DNA of 64,000 bases from Geomonas limicola (GTDB lineage Bacteria > Desulfobacterota > Desulfuromonadia > Geobacterales > Geobacteraceae): the NCBI RefSeq assembly GCF_014193675.1, contig NZ_BLXZ01000005.1:248001-312000 (forward strand), given 5' to 3'. Positions 40,400 through 50,804 of this stretch are shown here, piece after piece. Below the pieces are notes generated by a model, which was not told the origin of the DNA, did not search any database, and was given only the letters and a program-made list of their open reading frames with translations. Position numbers and translations under genes: made by a program. Position 1 is the first letter of the stretch; every line of letters starts with the position of its first letter.

Positions 40400-40978
40400 A
40401 TGCTTCTGATGATAGATAACTACGACTCTTTCACCTACAACATCGTGCAGTACCTGGGCGAGCTGGGTGAAGAGGTAAAAGTTTTCCGCAACGACAAGAT
40501 CACCATCGAGGAGATCGAGGCGCTCAATCCGGAGCGCATCGTGGTCTCGCCGGGGCCCTGTTCTCCCGAAGAGGCCGGCATCTCGGTCGAGGTGATCCGT
40601 CACTTTGCCGGCAAGATCCCCATTCTCGGCGTCTGTCTCGGGCACCAGTCCATCGGCTACGCCTTCGGCGGCAAGGTCATCAAGAGCGCGACCCTCATGC
40701 ACGGCAAGACCTCGCCGATCCTGCACGATGGCAAGGGACTCTTTGCCGGACTCCCCAACCCCTTCCAGGCGACCCGCTACCATTCGCTCATCGTCGAACG
40801 CGAGACGCTTCCTGCGGAGTTGGAAGTGACCGCCTGGGTCGCCGAGGGGGAGATCATGGGGATGCAGCACAAGACCCTCCCGATCTGGGGCGTCCAGTTT
40901 CACCCCGAGTCGATCCTCACCGAAGGCGGGCGCGAGATGCTGCAGAACTTCCTGGATATGTCCAAAGGCAGGGACTAG
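40400..40978 (+). CDS. trpG: Anthranilate synthase component II (glutamine amidotransferase)
   Basis: 192 aa class I glutamine amidotransferase. It begins [22 protein letters not shown], has the catalytic Cys in [17 protein letters not shown] and the His-Glu in [14 protein letters not shown]. It supplies ammonia to TrpE and may also serve PabB for folate synthesis. It follows trpE after 19 bases. Confidence 0.96.
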   Translation: MLLMIDNYDSFTYNIVQYLGELGEEVKVFRNDKITIEEIEALNPERIVVSPGPCSPEEAGISVEVIRHFAGKIPILGVCLGHQSIGYAFGGKVIKSATLMHGKTSPILHDGKGLFAGLPNPFQATRYHSLIVERETLPAELEVTAWVAEGEIMGMQHKTLPIWGVQFHPESILTEGGREMLQNFLDMSKGRD

Positions 40979-40985
40979 GGGATGA

Positions 40986-41135
40986 GGCAGGGACTAGGGA
41001 CTGGGGATTAGGGACGAGGAGATGAGACAGGGACTGGGAATTTGATAGTAGGGACGAGGGGAACAAAAGGTGTCTGAGGATAAGCGACCGTTCAGGTTTT
41101 CCCTGGTCCCCAGCCCCTAGTCCCTAGTCCCTGCC
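40986..41135. repeat. Long inverted repeat between trpG and trpD
   Basis: GGCAGGGACTAGGGACT (40986-41002) is perfectly complementary to 41119-41135. Between the arms, GGGACTAGGGACTGGGGATTAGGGAC-like units are tandemly repeated. It could form a large hairpin in the trp mRNA just before the trpD ribosome-binding site. Confidence 0.8.
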
Positions 41136-41151
41136 TTTAAGAGGAGCAGAA

Positions 41152-42210
41152 ATGATACGCAAGGCCATAGCGCGGGTAGTCGAGCGGGAGAATCTGAGCG
41201 AACCCGAGATGATCGAGGTGATGGACCAGATCATGTCCGGTGCTGCCACCCCGGCCCAGATCGCCGCCTTCATCACGGCGCTGCGCATGAAGGGTGAGAC
41301 CGTCGACGAGATCACCGGTGCCGCGCGGGTCATGCGCGAGCGGGCCCTTCCCATTCGGGTCGGCAAGAGTGTCCTCGACATCGACCGCGACGACATCAAC
41401 ATCGACCGGGAAACGATCCTGGATACCTGCGGTACCGGAGGCAGCGGCACCAACAGCTTCAACATCTCCACTACGGTCGCTTTCGTAGTTTCCGCCTGCG
41501 GCGTCAAGGTGGCCAAGCACGGCAACCGCGCCGTCTCATCGTCGTGCGGCAGTGCCGACGTTCTCGAGGCGCTCGGGGTCAATCTGAACATCACTCCGGA
41601 AGCCGTCGAGCGCAGCATCGCCGAGATCGGCATCGGCTTCCTCTTCGCGCCCGCCCTGCACGGTGCCATGAAACATGCCATCGGGCCGCGCCGGGAGATC
41701 GGCATCCGCACCATTTTCAACATCCTGGGACCGCTCACCAACCCCGCCGGTGCGGACTGCCAGGTGCTCGGCGTCTACCGCGAGGACCTGGTCGAGAAAC
41801 TGGGGCACGTGCTGCACAAACTCGGCTGCAAGCGTGGCTTCGTGGTGCACGGGTCCGACGGCATGGACGAGATCACCCTGGTGGGGCCGACGCGCCTTGC
41901 CGAGGTGACTACGGAAGGTGTTGCACTGCGGGTGATCAAGCCTGAGGACTTCGGCCTGGCCTCTTGCACGCCATCCGACCTCTACGGTGGCGATGCCAAG
42001 GGGAATGCGACCATCGTGAAGGACGTTCTGGCCGGCGTCGATGGGCCGAAGCGGCGCATCGTGCTGTTGAACGCCGCCTTTGCCCTGGTAGCGGCCGGCA
42101 AGGCTGCCGATGCCAGCCAGGGGCTTAAGATGGCCGTCGACGCCATCGACAGTGGCCGTGCCGCGGCGCAGTTGGAGAATCTGGTAGCGCTGACCAACGA
42201 GGTAGAGTAA
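41152..42210 (+). CDS. trpD: Anthranilate phosphoribosyltransferase
   Basis: 352 aa. It joins anthranilate to PRPP. The glycine-rich PRPP site [17 protein letters not shown], the [21 protein letters not shown] segment and the GPLTNPAG loop are intact. GAGGAG precedes the ATG. It is stand-alone TrpD, not fused to TrpG. Confidence 0.97.
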   Translation: MIRKAIARVVERENLSEPEMIEVMDQIMSGAATPAQIAAFITALRMKGETVDEITGAARVMRERALPIRVGKSVLDIDRDDINIDRETILDTCGTGGSGTNSFNISTTVAFVVSACGVKVAKHGNRAVSSSCGSADVLEALGVNLNITPEAVERSIAEIGIGFLFAPALHGAMKHAIGPRREIGIRTIFNILGPLTNPAGADCQVLGVYREDLVEKLGHVLHKLGCKRGFVVHGSDGMDEITLVGPTRLAEVTTEGVALRVIKPEDFGLASCTPSDLYGGDAKGNATIVKDVLAGVDGPKRRIVLLNAAFALVAAGKAADASQGLKMAVDAIDSGRAAAQLENLVALTNEVE

Positions 42211-42318
42211 GGCCTTCAGAAGCAAGAGGCCCGGACCCTGCCAAAATTCGGGTACCAGGCTATCAGGTCCCTTAGGTCCTTAAGGTCCTTACGCTGATAC
42301 TATTAAGGAAAATGTTCC

Positions 42319-43119
42319 ATGAGTGAAATACCCGATATCCTCAAGAAGATCGTCGACTACAAGACCGGTGAACTGGCTCGCACCAAGGCCGACATGCCGC
42401 TAGCCGAGGTGCAGGCGCGTATCGCCGACCTCGAAGACCAGCCGCGCGGCTTCGAAGCGGCCATCGTCAACGCCTGCGGCTCCGGTTGGACCCCGATCAT
42501 CGCCGAGGTGAAAAAAGGGTCCCCCTCCAAAGGGGTGATCCGGCCCGACTTCGATCCGCTGGAGGTCGCATTGACCTACCAGGACAACGGCGCCACCTGC
42601 CTCTCCGTACTCACCGACGAGCACTTCTTCCTGGGGCACCTCGGGTACTTGGCGCTGATCCGCGAACAGGTGAGCCTCCCCTTGCTGCGCAAGGACTTCA
42701 TCTTCGACCCCTACCAGATCTACCAGGCCCGTGCGGCCGGCGCCGACGCCATCCTGCTCATCGCGGCGATGCTGGAGCTCTCGCAGTTGCGCGAGTTCAG
42801 CGCCCTGGCGCGGGAACTGTCGCTCGATGTGCTTCTCGAGGTGCACGACGAGGCAGAAATGGAAGTCGCGCTGCTGACCGACTGCAACCTGATCGGCATC
42901 AACAACCGCGACCTCAGGAGCTTTGTGGTGGACATCGAAACCTCGGAGCGGCTGGCCAAGCTGGTCCCGCCGGGGCGCCTGGTGGTTGCCGAAAGCGGCA
43001 TCACCACCCGACAGGAAATCGAGCGCCTGAGCGGACAGCGGGTGCACGCCTTCCTGATCGGTGAATCGCTCATGCGCGAGCCCGACATCGGCGCCAAACT
43101 CCAGGAGTTGCTGGGGTAG
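42319..43119 (+). CDS. trpC: Indole-3-glycerol phosphate synthase
   Basis: 266 aa TIM barrel closing the indole ring. The motifs [61 protein letters not shown] and [12 protein letters not shown] cover the catalytic Lys and Glu residues. It is stand-alone TrpC without a fused TrpF. The 108-base gap before it contains AGGTCC-type repeats. Confidence 0.97.
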   Translation: MSEIPDILKKIVDYKTGELARTKADMPLAEVQARIADLEDQPRGFEAAIVNACGSGWTPIIAEVKKGSPSKGVIRPDFDPLEVALTYQDNGATCLSVLTDEHFFLGHLGYLALIREQVSLPLLRKDFIFDPYQIYQARAAGADAILLIAAMLELSQLREFSALARELSLDVLLEVHDEAEMEVALLTDCNLIGINNRDLRSFVVDIETSERLAKLVPPGRLVVAESGITTRQEIERLSGQRVHAFLIGESLMREPDIGAKLQELLG

Positions 43120-43178
43120 GGAGGCGCCTGCTTCCCCTGGATCTTTGCTGTGCTATCAATGCTGAAAAGGAGTGGCCT

Positions 43179-44534
43179 ATGAACACCAAGTACATACTTG
43201 ACGAGTCCCGCATCCCGAAGCAGTGGTACAACATCATCCCCGACATGCCGGGGCCGCTGTTCCCGGTGATCAACCCGCAGACCATGAAGCCGGTGACGCC
43301 TGAAGACATGAGTGTCATCTTCCCGATGTCGCTCATCGAGCAGGAGATGTCCAGCCAGCGCTGGATCGACATCCCCGACCCGGTTCGCGAAATTTACAAA
43401 CTGTGGCGTCCCTCGCCGCTTTTCCGGGCCCGGCGCCTGGAAGAGGCGCTCGGCACCCCGGCGAAGATCTTCTACAAGTACGAGGGTGTCTCCCCGGCCG
43501 GTTCGCACAAGCCGAACAGCGCCATTCCCCAGGCCTACTACAACAAGCAGGCCGGCATCCGTCGACTGGCTACCGAGACCGGCGCGGGGCAGTGGGGGAG
43601 TTCGCTGGCACTCGCCTGCTCGATGTTCGGCCTCGAGTGCACCATCTACATGGTGAAGGTCTCCTGCACCCAGAAACCCTACCGCAAGAGCATGATGCAG
43701 CTCTGGGGGGCCACCGTGCACCCGTCGCCGTCCGAGTTCACCAACGCGGGACGCACGATCCTGGCACACGACCCGGACAACCTGGGAAGCCTCGGCATCG
43801 CCATCTCCGAAGCGGTGGAGGACGCCGCCACCCACGAGGACACCAACTACGCCCTAGGGAGCGTCTTGAACCACGTCTGCCTGCACCAGACGGTGATCGG
43901 CCTGGAGGCCAAGGAGCAGATGGCCTTGGCCGGCGCCTATCCCGACGTGGTCATTGCCTGCTGCGGCGGCGGTTCCAACTTTGCCGGCCTTTCGTTCCCG
44001 TTCCTGGCCGATCGTGCCAACGGCAAGAAGGTGCGCTGCCTCGCCGTCGAGCCGGCCTCCTGTCCGACGCTCACCAAGGGGGTTTACGCCTTCGATTTCG
44101 GCGACACCGCGAAGCTTGCCCCCATTACCATGATGTACACCTTGGGGCACGACTTCATGCCTCCGGGGATCCATGCCGGCGGGCTGCGCTACCACGGCGA
44201 CTCAGCGCTGGTCTCTCAGCTCTACCACGCCGGTGAGATCGAGGCGAAGGCCTACCGTCAGACCGCCTGCTTCGAGGGAGCGCTGCTCTTCTCGCGCTGC
44301 GAGGGGATCGTCCCGGCACCCGAATCGTCCCACGCGGTGCGCGCCGCCATCGACGAGGCGGTGCTGGCCAAGGAGGAGGGGAAAGAGAAGACCATCCTCT
44401 TCGGGCTCTCCGGCCATGGCCAGCTCGACATGGGTGCCTACGACTCCTTCCTCTCCGGCAACCTCGAGGACTTCGAGTACCCCGAGGAGAAGATCCGCGA
44501 AGCCCTGGAGCGGCTCCCCAAGGTCTCGCTGTAG
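43179..44534 (+). CDS. trpB: TrpB2-type tryptophan synthase beta-like enzyme
   Basis: 451 aa, longer than canonical TrpB (about 400). The PLP lysine is in [16 protein letters not shown], and the phosphate loop is [11 protein letters not shown]. The TrpB2 class condenses serine with free indole and binds TrpA weakly or not at all. It lies inside the trp operon, whereas canonical trpB1 and trpA are absent from this window. It may scavenge indole or substitute for TrpB1. Confidence 0.93.
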   Translation: MNTKYILDESRIPKQWYNIIPDMPGPLFPVINPQTMKPVTPEDMSVIFPMSLIEQEMSSQRWIDIPDPVREIYKLWRPSPLFRARRLEEALGTPAKIFYKYEGVSPAGSHKPNSAIPQAYYNKQAGIRRLATETGAGQWGSSLALACSMFGLECTIYMVKVSCTQKPYRKSMMQLWGATVHPSPSEFTNAGRTILAHDPDNLGSLGIAISEAVEDAATHEDTNYALGSVLNHVCLHQTVIGLEAKEQMALAGAYPDVVIACCGGGSNFAGLSFPFLADRANGKKVRCLAVEPASCPTLTKGVYAFDFGDTAKLAPITMMYTLGHDFMPPGIHAGGLRYHGDSALVSQLYHAGEIEAKAYRQTACFEGALLFSRCEGIVPAPESSHAVRAAIDEAVLAKEEGKEKTILFGLSGHGQLDMGAYDSFLSGNLEDFEYPEEKIREALERLPKVSL

Positions 44535-44848
44535 CTTAATCCCGGCTGACCGGCAGGGGACTGGCTCCGCAGGTGCCTGTCCCCTTGGGCTTGCTCTCGA
44601 GTAAGCTCTACCGGCTCGCCTCAACTCACCCCCGCCCCTTGCGGGAGGGGGCAGGGGGGTGGGGGAGGCTGCCACGAAGGCGGGTTTTTTCCTCGCTGCG
44701 AGGTCCTTACCGGTACCGGAGCCCTCACCCGACCCTCTCCCAAAAGGCGAGGGGGAGCCTGTGTCTGACAGGATGAGGTTCCGGAAGTACGACGGCGATT
44801 CTCTCAAGGCGCCCGGTGCATGTTGAGCAATTTTAAGGGTATACGGCG
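44535..44848. repeat. GC-rich palindromic repeats between trpB2 and trpF
   Basis: 314 bp without a gene. Two palindromic blocks are seen: 44618-44671, built of CACCCCC/GGGGGTG and CCCC/GGGG arms, and 44721-44760, built of CCTCTCCC and GGGGGAG arms. They resemble the palindromes at 35.3, 48.6 and 63.6 kb. Confidence 0.65.
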
Positions 44849-45460
44849 ATGACAAAAGTTAAGATTTGCGGTATAACAACGCTTGACGATGCCCTCATGG
44901 CAGTTCAGTCCGGGGCCGATGCCCTGGGCCTGGTCTTCTTCGAAAAATCGCCGCGCTGCGTCACTTCCGAGCAGGCGGCGACTATCGTATCAGGACTTCC
45001 TCCCTTTGTGCAGGTGGTCGGTCTCTTCGTCAACGCTCCTCTGGAATATGTCAATGCCACCGCCGAGCGCTGCCGACTGGACCTGATCCAGTTGCACGGT
45101 GAGGAGAGCCCCTCCTACTGTGATGCGGTGACCAGGCGCGTGATGAAGGCATTCAGGGTGCGCGGCGCGGAAAGCCTCGCCGCCCTGAGCGACTACCGGG
45201 TCGCCGGCTACCTGCTCGACGCTTACTCTCCCAACTCATACGGCGGCACCGGCGAACGCTTCGACTGGGACCTGGCCAGCGCCGCCAAAGGGCACGGCCC
45301 GATAATCCTGGCGGGTGGTCTTACCCCCGACAACGTGGCCCTGGCCGTTTCCTCCGTCTCCCCGTACGCGGTCGACGTCTCCAGTGGAGTCGAGGCGGCG
45401 CCGGGGCGCAAGGATCCCGAGAAGGTGAGGGCCTTTGTCCGCAACGCCAAGACCCGGTGA
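44849..45460 (+). CDS. trpF: Phosphoribosylanthranilate isomerase
   Basis: 203 aa. The start VKICGITTLDDALMAVQSGADALGLVFFEKSPRCV with catalytic Cys and the end LAGGLTPDNVALAV...VDVSSGVEAAPGRKDPEKV are textbook TrpF. It completes trpEGDCF; only trpA and canonical trpB are missing here. Start codon context is weak (AAGGGT upstream). Confidence 0.96.
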   Translation: MTKVKICGITTLDDALMAVQSGADALGLVFFEKSPRCVTSEQAATIVSGLPPFVQVVGLFVNAPLEYVNATAERCRLDLIQLHGEESPSYCDAVTRRVMKAFRVRGAESLAALSDYRVAGYLLDAYSPNSYGGTGERFDWDLASAAKGHGPIILAGGLTPDNVALAVSSVSPYAVDVSSGVEAAPGRKDPEKVRAFVRNAKTR

Positions 45461-45551
45461 CCCAAAACGATGCTGAAACCGCCGGCGCTGGTTGCCCCAG
45501 CACCCCACAACGCCCGGCACAAAGTGAACTCAAAACCCAAAAGGAGTGGCA

Positions 45552-47150
45552 ATGAAGATTATCGTAACCGATGAGGTGGCTCAGGAAGGACTGGCGCTTT
45601 TGCAGCAGGATCCACGCGTGCAGCTGGATGTGCGGCTGGGACTTAAGAAGGAAGAGCTCTACTCTATCATTGGCGATTACGACGTTATCATCACCCGTAG
45701 CGGCACCACGGTCGACAAGCCCCTGCTCGACGCCGCGACCAAGCTGAAGATGGTGGCCCGCGCCGGTGTCGGCGTGGACAACGTCGACGTGGATTACGCC
45801 TCCTCCAAGGGGGTCATCGTGGTCAACGCCCCCTTCGGCAACACCAACTCCGCGGCCGAGCACGCCATGGCGCTCTTGCTCTCGTTTTGCCGCAACGTCA
45901 CCAAGGCGAACTCCTCGCTCAAAGGCGGCGCCTGGAAGCGCGCTCCCTTCACCGGCTACGAGCTGAAAGGGCGCAAGGCCGGCGTCATCGGCCTGGGCAA
46001 GGTCGGCGGCCGGGTGGCCACCCGCCTGAAGGCCTTCGAGTGCGACGTGATCGCCTGCGACCCCTACATCGCCGAGAAAAGGGCGCACGACCTGGGCGTT
46101 CGCCTGGTGACCCTTGAGGAGGTCGTCAAGACCTGCGACATCATCACCGTGCACACCCCGCTCACCGATGAGACCCGCAACATGATCGGCAAGAAGGAAC
46201 TGGCCGCCATGAAGGAGGGGGTGATCGTCATCAACGCGGCGCGCGGCGGCATCATCAACGAAGAAGCGATGCTCGAGGCGCTCGACTCCGGCAAAGTGGC
46301 CGGTGCCGCCTTCGACGTCTGGAGCCAGGAACCCCCCGACAGCGAGATCCTCAAGAAGCTGATCGGCCACGAGAAGATGGTGGTAACCCCGCACCTGGGT
46401 GCCAACACCTTCGAGGCCCAGGTGAACGTGGCGGTGGACGTCTCCCGCGAGATCATCCATTACCTCAACGAGCAGCCGGTCGACAACGCCCTCAACATCC
46501 CGCGTTTCGACGCCTCGCTCATGGATCAGATGCGTCCCTACCTGAACCTCATGAACGCGCTGGCGGACTTCGCCATCCAGCTGGTGGAAACCAACCTGAA
46601 CAAGATCACCTTCTCCTACTCGGGGAACCTGGCCCAGCACGACTGCACCCCGATCACCGTCTCCGGCCTGGCGGCCCTTTTGAACCGTCGCGTCGAGCAG
46701 GAGGTCAACATGGTGAACGCCCAGCTGGTCGCCGACCGGATGGGGATCGTCGTGGAAGAGGTGAAGAGCAGCCAGTCCGAGGCCTTCTCCAACATGATCA
46801 CCCTGACCATCGAGGGGTCCGGCGAGAAGCGGCTCATCTCCGGTACCCTGTTCGAGGGAATCCCGCGCATCGTCAAGCTGCGCGACTACCAGATGGACTT
46901 CCGTCCCGAGGAGCACATGCTGCTCATGGCCTACGGCGATCGTCCGGGCATCATCGGCAAGATCGGCACCATCCTGGGCGAGCACGAAATCAACATCGCC
47001 TCCATGAACCTCGGTCGTCGCGAGAAGAAGGGGGAGGCCATGGTTATCCTCTCCCTGGATTCCCAGGTGGCACCCGAGGTGCTCGAGAAGGTGAAGGCCG
47101 CAACCGACGCCACCTTCATCAAGCAGCTCTACCTGGTGACCGCGAAGTAA
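45552..47150 (+). CDS. serA: D-3-phosphoglycerate dehydrogenase
   Basis: 532 aa from the ATG at 45552 (AAAAGGAG upstream), the long form. It oxidises 3-phosphoglycerate, the first step of serine synthesis. NAD site GVIGLGKVGGRVATRL, catalytic segments NAARGGIINEEAML and TPHLGANTFEAQ, an intervening domain, and a C-terminal ACT domain (GDRPGIIGKIGTILGEHEINIASMNLGR) that usually senses serine. Serine is the co-substrate of tryptophan synthase, so its place after trpF fits. Confidence 0.97.
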   Translation: MKIIVTDEVAQEGLALLQQDPRVQLDVRLGLKKEELYSIIGDYDVIITRSGTTVDKPLLDAATKLKMVARAGVGVDNVDVDYASSKGVIVVNAPFGNTNSAAEHAMALLLSFCRNVTKANSSLKGGAWKRAPFTGYELKGRKAGVIGLGKVGGRVATRLKAFECDVIACDPYIAEKRAHDLGVRLVTLEEVVKTCDIITVHTPLTDETRNMIGKKELAAMKEGVIVINAARGGIINEEAMLEALDSGKVAGAAFDVWSQEPPDSEILKKLIGHEKMVVTPHLGANTFEAQVNVAVDVSREIIHYLNEQPVDNALNIPRFDASLMDQMRPYLNLMNALADFAIQLVETNLNKITFSYSGNLAQHDCTPITVSGLAALLNRRVEQEVNMVNAQLVADRMGIVVEEVKSSQSEAFSNMITLTIEGSGEKRLISGTLFEGIPRIVKLRDYQMDFRPEEHMLLMAYGDRPGIIGKIGTILGEHEINIASMNLGRREKKGEAMVILSLDSQVAPEVLEKVKAATDATFIKQLYLVTAK

Positions 47151-47166
47151 AACCTCACGTCATTGC

Positions 47167-47213
47167 CGAAAAAGAAGGCCCCGACAGCAACTGTCGGGGC
47201 CTTTCTCGTTCTG
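47167..47213. terminator. Bidirectional terminator between serA and the DAHP synthase gene
   Basis: Perfect stem AAGGCCCCGACAG (47175-47187) / CTGTCGGGGCCTT (47191-47203), followed by TTTCTCGTT on the plus strand and by TTCTTTTTC on the minus strand. Confidence 0.9.
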
Positions 47214-47330
47214 TTCTGCTCTGTTCTCGTTCTCAGCAATCAGGGCCCAGGTCCCTGGTGTCCCTGAAATCCCCTCCGTACCTGCAGTCCTTCTTGTCCT
47301 TTATAAAACCTCAGCCGCTACAGTCGCAGC

Positions 47331-48398
47331 CTACGAAGCCCGCCTGCCGCCGCACGCCTTGAGCCTTGCGTACGCCTCGCGCAGCGTCGCCTCCGTGGTC
47401 TCCCAGTTGATGCAGCTGTCCGTGATGGAAACCCCGTACTCCAGGGTGGAGAGGTCCTTGGGAAGCGGCTGGTTCCCTTCCTTCAGGTAGCTCTCGATCA
47501 TGACCCCCGAGATGCTCCGGTTGCCGGCCTCGATCTGGTCCACCACGCTCTTCAGCACCTGGGGCTGCAGCTCGAACTTTTTCTCGGAATTGCCGTGGCT
47601 GCAGTCCACCATCATGGTCGGCAGCAGTCCGGCCTTGACGAGCATCTGCTCGGCCTTGGTAATGTCTTCCGGGTAGTAGTTGGGGCGCTTGTTGCCGCCA
47701 CGCAACACGATGTGTACGTCCGGGTTCCCGGTGGTCTGCACGATGGAGGTAAGGCCGTCGCGATTCACACCCAAAAAGCTGTGCGAATGCAGCGCCGCTT
47801 TCATGGCGTCGAAGGCGATCTGCAGGTTCCCGTCGGTGCCGTTTTTGAACCCGATCGGGAAGGAGAGTCCGCTTGCCATCTCGCGGTGGGTCTGGGACTC
47901 GGTGGTGCGGGCGCCGATGGCTCCCCAGGAGAGCAGGTCGGCCAGGTACTCGGGGGTGATGGGATCGAGCATCTCGGTGGCGACCGGAAGCCCCATCTCG
48001 GTGATCTTGCACAAGAGGCTACGGGCAATCCCGAGCCCCTTGGAGATCAGGTGGCTCCCGTTCATGTCCGGGTCGTTGATGAGCCCTTTCCATCCGACCG
48101 TGGTGCGCGGCTTCTCGAAGTAAACCCGCATGATCAGCAAGAGCTCCTCGGAGACCTCGCGCGACAGGGCCGCCAGTTTCTCGGCATACTCCAGGGCCCC
48201 CTTGGGATCGTGGATCGAGCAGGGCCCGACCACCACCATCAGGCGCCGGTCCTCGCCACGCAGGATCCGGATGATCGCGGCGCGGCTTGCGCTCACGCAG
48301 GCGCTCGACTCGTCGGAGATGGGGAACACCTGCCTCAGGTCGGTAGGCGCGATGATGGGGGTGATGCTCTTGATCTTAAGGTTGTTCGTCTTGATCAT
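47331..48398 (-). CDS. aroF: 3-deoxy-7-phosphoheptulonate (DAHP) synthase, class I
   Basis: 355 aa, AroF/AroG/AroH type. It condenses phosphoenolpyruvate and erythrose-4-phosphate at the entry to aromatic synthesis. VVVGPCSIHDPKGALEYA, RVYFEKPRTTVGWKGLINDP, GARTTESQTHREMASG and MVDCSHGNSEKK are present. GAGGAG precedes the ATG. It faces the trp-serA genes across a bidirectional terminator. Which amino acid inhibits it cannot be read from sequence. Confidence 0.96.
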   Translation of the reverse strand: MIKTNNLKIKSITPIIAPTDLRQVFPISDESSACVSASRAAIIRILRGEDRRLMVVVGPCSIHDPKGALEYAEKLAALSREVSEELLLIMRVYFEKPRTTVGWKGLINDPDMNGSHLISKGLGIARSLLCKITEMGLPVATEMLDPITPEYLADLLSWGAIGARTTESQTHREMASGLSFPIGFKNGTDGNLQIAFDAMKAALHSHSFLGVNRDGLTSIVQTTGNPDVHIVLRGGNKRPNYYPEDITKAEQMLVKAGLLPTMMVDCSHGNSEKKFELQPQVLKSVVDQIEAGNRSISGVMIESYLKEGNQPLPKDLSTLEYGVSITDSCINWETTEATLREAYARLKACGGRRAS

Positions 48399-48436
48399 GC
48401 TGGGGCTCCTCGGCGGAACAATTTTTAATGTGCCGT

Positions 48437-48465
48437 AATCTAGCCTGTTTCCAACCTGCTGTCAA
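48437..48465 (-). promoter_or_regulatory. Sigma-70-like promoter of aroF
   Basis: TTGACA (48460-48465 on the minus strand), 17-base spacer, TAGATT (48437-48442). The -35 box overlaps the end of the T-tract of the upstream terminator. Confidence 0.7.
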
Positions 48466-48504
48466 AAAAAAATGCCCCGCCTCAACGTTATTTTGAGGGG
48501 AGCA
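48464..48504 (-). terminator. Intrinsic terminator downstream of pncA
   Basis: On the minus strand a hairpin (TGCTCCCCTCAA / TTGAGGCGGGGCA, arms around an AATAACG loop) is followed by nine T residues. It ends the pncB-pncA transcripts right before the aroF promoter. Confidence 0.85.
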
Positions 48505-48544
48505 TATTTTTGTATGACTGGAAAGAAAACCGCAGGTTAGCTGA

Positions 48545-48640
48545 GGGTGGCGGGGCGCTCCTCTTGCGGGGAGGGTGCCAGAAGGAGGTTCCGACCTTAC
48601 CTCGGCGTCCCCCCACCCGACAAGGGGAGGGGAAGCATTG
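48545..48640. repeat. GC-rich palindromic repeat between pncA and aroF
   Basis: Imperfect inverted repeats of GGGGAGG and CCCCACC/CCTC type; related in style to the elements at 35.3, 44.6 and 63.6 kb. No gene is seen in 48505-48680. Confidence 0.5.
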
Positions 48641-48680
48641 GGACCGACGGGTTAGCTGCAGCAACGACCCGGGGGCGCGT

Positions 48681-49319
48681 TCAGGAACGCAAGGCCCGCC
48701 GGTGGTGGGGACCGCCGGCGTCGCTCGTGAGCAGCTCCGTTACCGTATCCAGGGTCACCAGGCTGGCGCCGGCTGCGCGCATCTCGTCGACGGCACGGGC
48801 GCCGTCACCGGCGGTAAGATCTACCGCACGCACCGCGTCGGCCAGAAGCGTCACCGCGAACCCTTCCTTGAGCCCCTCGAGGACGCTCTCCTTCACGCAG
48901 TAGTCGGTAGCCAGCCCCCCCACGTAGAGCCGGTCCAGCCCCATGTGGCGCAGCAGCATCGGGAAGGGGGTACCGTTCTCGGTCAACCCCTGCAGGGCGG
49001 AGTACCCTTCGTCCCAGCGGGTGAGCCCCTTGGAGATGACGATGGTCCCCTCGGGGAGCAGGAGCTTGGGGTGAAACTCGGCCCCCGGGGTGTCCTGGAC
49101 GCAGTGCACCGGCCAGCTGCCGCCGTTTTCCTTGAAATGGGCGCTCTGTGCCGGGTGCCAGTCCCGCGAGGCGAAGATGGGGGTGCCCCGCTTCCAAAAA
49201 AGCGAGATGTAGCGGTTCAGCACGGGGACCACGGCATCTCCCTCGGCTACGGCCAAGGACCCCCCCGGACAGAAATCGAGCTGGACATCGACGATAAGTA
49301 GGGCCGCTCTGCGCTGCAT
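48681..49319 (-). CDS. pncA: Nicotinamidase (isochorismatase family)
   Basis: 212 aa from the ATG at 49319 (AAAGGAGA upstream; a longer frame is not supported). It deamidates nicotinamide to nicotinate for NAD salvage. Catalytic Asp in LIVDVQLDFCPGGSL, metal-site DWHPAQSAHF, Lys in ISKGLTRWDEGYSAL and nucleophile Cys in GGLATDYCVKES are intact. It follows pncB, which uses its product, 26 bases downstream. Confidence 0.95.
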   Translation of the reverse strand: MQRRAALLIVDVQLDFCPGGSLAVAEGDAVVPVLNRYISLFWKRGTPIFASRDWHPAQSAHFKENGGSWPVHCVQDTPGAEFHPKLLLPEGTIVISKGLTRWDEGYSALQGLTENGTPFPMLLRHMGLDRLYVGGLATDYCVKESVLEGLKEGFAVTLLADAVRAVDLTAGDGARAVDEMRAAGASLVTLDTVTELLTSDAGGPHHRRALRS

Positions 49320-49345
49320 ATCGGTCTCCTTTGCGGATCGTGGTC

Positions 49346-50785
49346 TCACGTGTGCCTCGTCTTGAATTTGTCTTTGACCTCGGTGATCAGGCTGAGCCTC
49401 AGCTGGTTCAGCCCCGCACTGATGGAAACCTTGTAGGTGTGCGGGTTGATGAGGCGCAGGCAGCCTGCCGGCAACCGGGAGAGTTGCTCCTGGGAGCGGT
49501 CCGCCGCGGCATCGAGGGTTTCCGGCGGTCGGCAGCGCCGGCCTCCTTCCATGACGAGACTGCGCAACTCCACGAAGTTCGCCGCATCCGGGATGCGCAC
49601 CTGCTGCAGCGGGTTGCCGGGATCGTAGACCAGGTCGCCGGGGGAGAGTGCCTCGCCGCGCAGCGTGATGACGTCCTGGATGAAGTTCCCCTGGCGGTCC
49701 ACGACCCGCAGCACGGTCTTGTGGTCGGGAAGGGTCGCCTTGGAGACATCGCTGGTGAGTTTCAGCTTGGGGGAGTGGTCGACCTGTACCAGCTTGTAGA
49801 CCCCTCCAAGGGCGCCACCCCCTTCGCCGGCGCAGGTGGCGAGCCGGGTCCCCACGCCGTAGATGTCCACCCGCCCGCCTTCGGCCCGGATCGACTCGAT
49901 CACGTGCTCGTCAAGTTCGTTGGAGGCAACCACCTTCACCCCGGGGAAACCGGCCTCGTCGAAGGCCGCGCGCACCTGCCGCGAGAGGTAGGCCAGGTCC
50001 CCGGAGTCGATGCGCACCCCGAAGAGCTCGTGGCCACGCTCGCGCAACTCCGCCGCCACGGTGAGCGCGTTGGGAAGCCCGCTTTTCAGGGTGTCGTAGG
50101 TGTCGATGAGCAGGATGCACCCCTGGGGGAACACCTCGGCATAGCGGCGAAAGGCGGTGAGCTCGTCGGCAAAGGCCATGATCCAGCTGTGGGCGTGGGT
50201 TCCCTTCACCGGGATGCCGAACACCTGGCCCGCCTGGACGTTACTCGTGCTGCGCACCCCTCCGATGTAGGCGGCGCGGGCCACGCTCAACCCCCCGTCG
50301 GGCCCCTGGGCGCGGCGCAGGCCGAACTCCATGACCTGGGCGCCGCCGGCCGCGTGGTTGATGCGCGCCCCCTTGCTGGCCACCAGGGTCTGGAAGTTGA
50401 TCACGTTGAGTAGCGCCGTCTCCACGAACTGCGCTTCGGCGAGCCCCCCTTCCACGGTCAAAAGGGGCTCGCGGGCAAAAACCACGCTCCCTTCCGGCGG
50501 TGCGCTGACGCGTCCCCTGAAGCGGAAGCTCTCCAGGTAGGCGAGAAACGCGGGGGAAAAGAGGTTCAGGCTCTCCAGGTACTCGAGGTCGGTCGCCGTG
50601 AAGCGCAGCTCCTCCAGGTATTCCAGGGCGGTTTCCAGCCCGGCGAATACCGCGTACCCACCCTGGTAGGGGTTGCTCCGGAAGAAGAGGTCGAATACCG
50701 CGGGACGCTCATGCATCCCTCGCTCGAGGTATCCAGCCAGCATGGTGAGTTCGTAGAGATCGGTGAGCAGGGGGCTGATATGCAT
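49346..50785 (-). CDS. pncB: Nicotinate phosphoribosyltransferase
   Basis: 479 aa. It makes nicotinate mononucleotide from nicotinate and PRPP. The start [56 protein letters not shown] and [13 protein letters not shown] are family markers. With pncA downstream it forms a two-gene NAD salvage unit; nadK at 3 kb acts further on but is unlinked. Confidence 0.96.
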   Translation of the reverse strand: MHISPLLTDLYELTMLAGYLERGMHERPAVFDLFFRSNPYQGGYAVFAGLETALEYLEELRFTATDLEYLESLNLFSPAFLAYLESFRFRGRVSAPPEGSVVFAREPLLTVEGGLAEAQFVETALLNVINFQTLVASKGARINHAAGGAQVMEFGLRRAQGPDGGLSVARAAYIGGVRSTSNVQAGQVFGIPVKGTHAHSWIMAFADELTAFRRYAEVFPQGCILLIDTYDTLKSGLPNALTVAAELRERGHELFGVRIDSGDLAYLSRQVRAAFDEAGFPGVKVVASNELDEHVIESIRAEGGRVDIYGVGTRLATCAGEGGGALGGVYKLVQVDHSPKLKLTSDVSKATLPDHKTVLRVVDRQGNFIQDVITLRGEALSPGDLVYDPGNPLQQVRIPDAANFVELRSLVMEGGRRCRPPETLDAAADRSQEQLSRLPAGCLRLINPHTYKVSISAGLNQLRLSLITEVKDKFKTRHT

Positions 50786-50804
50786 GGTAGGTTGTACTCC
50801 ACGG

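Noticed and set aside
40986..41135. CRISPR array
   Set aside because: The repeats are short, directly contiguous and degenerate, without unique spacers of constant length.
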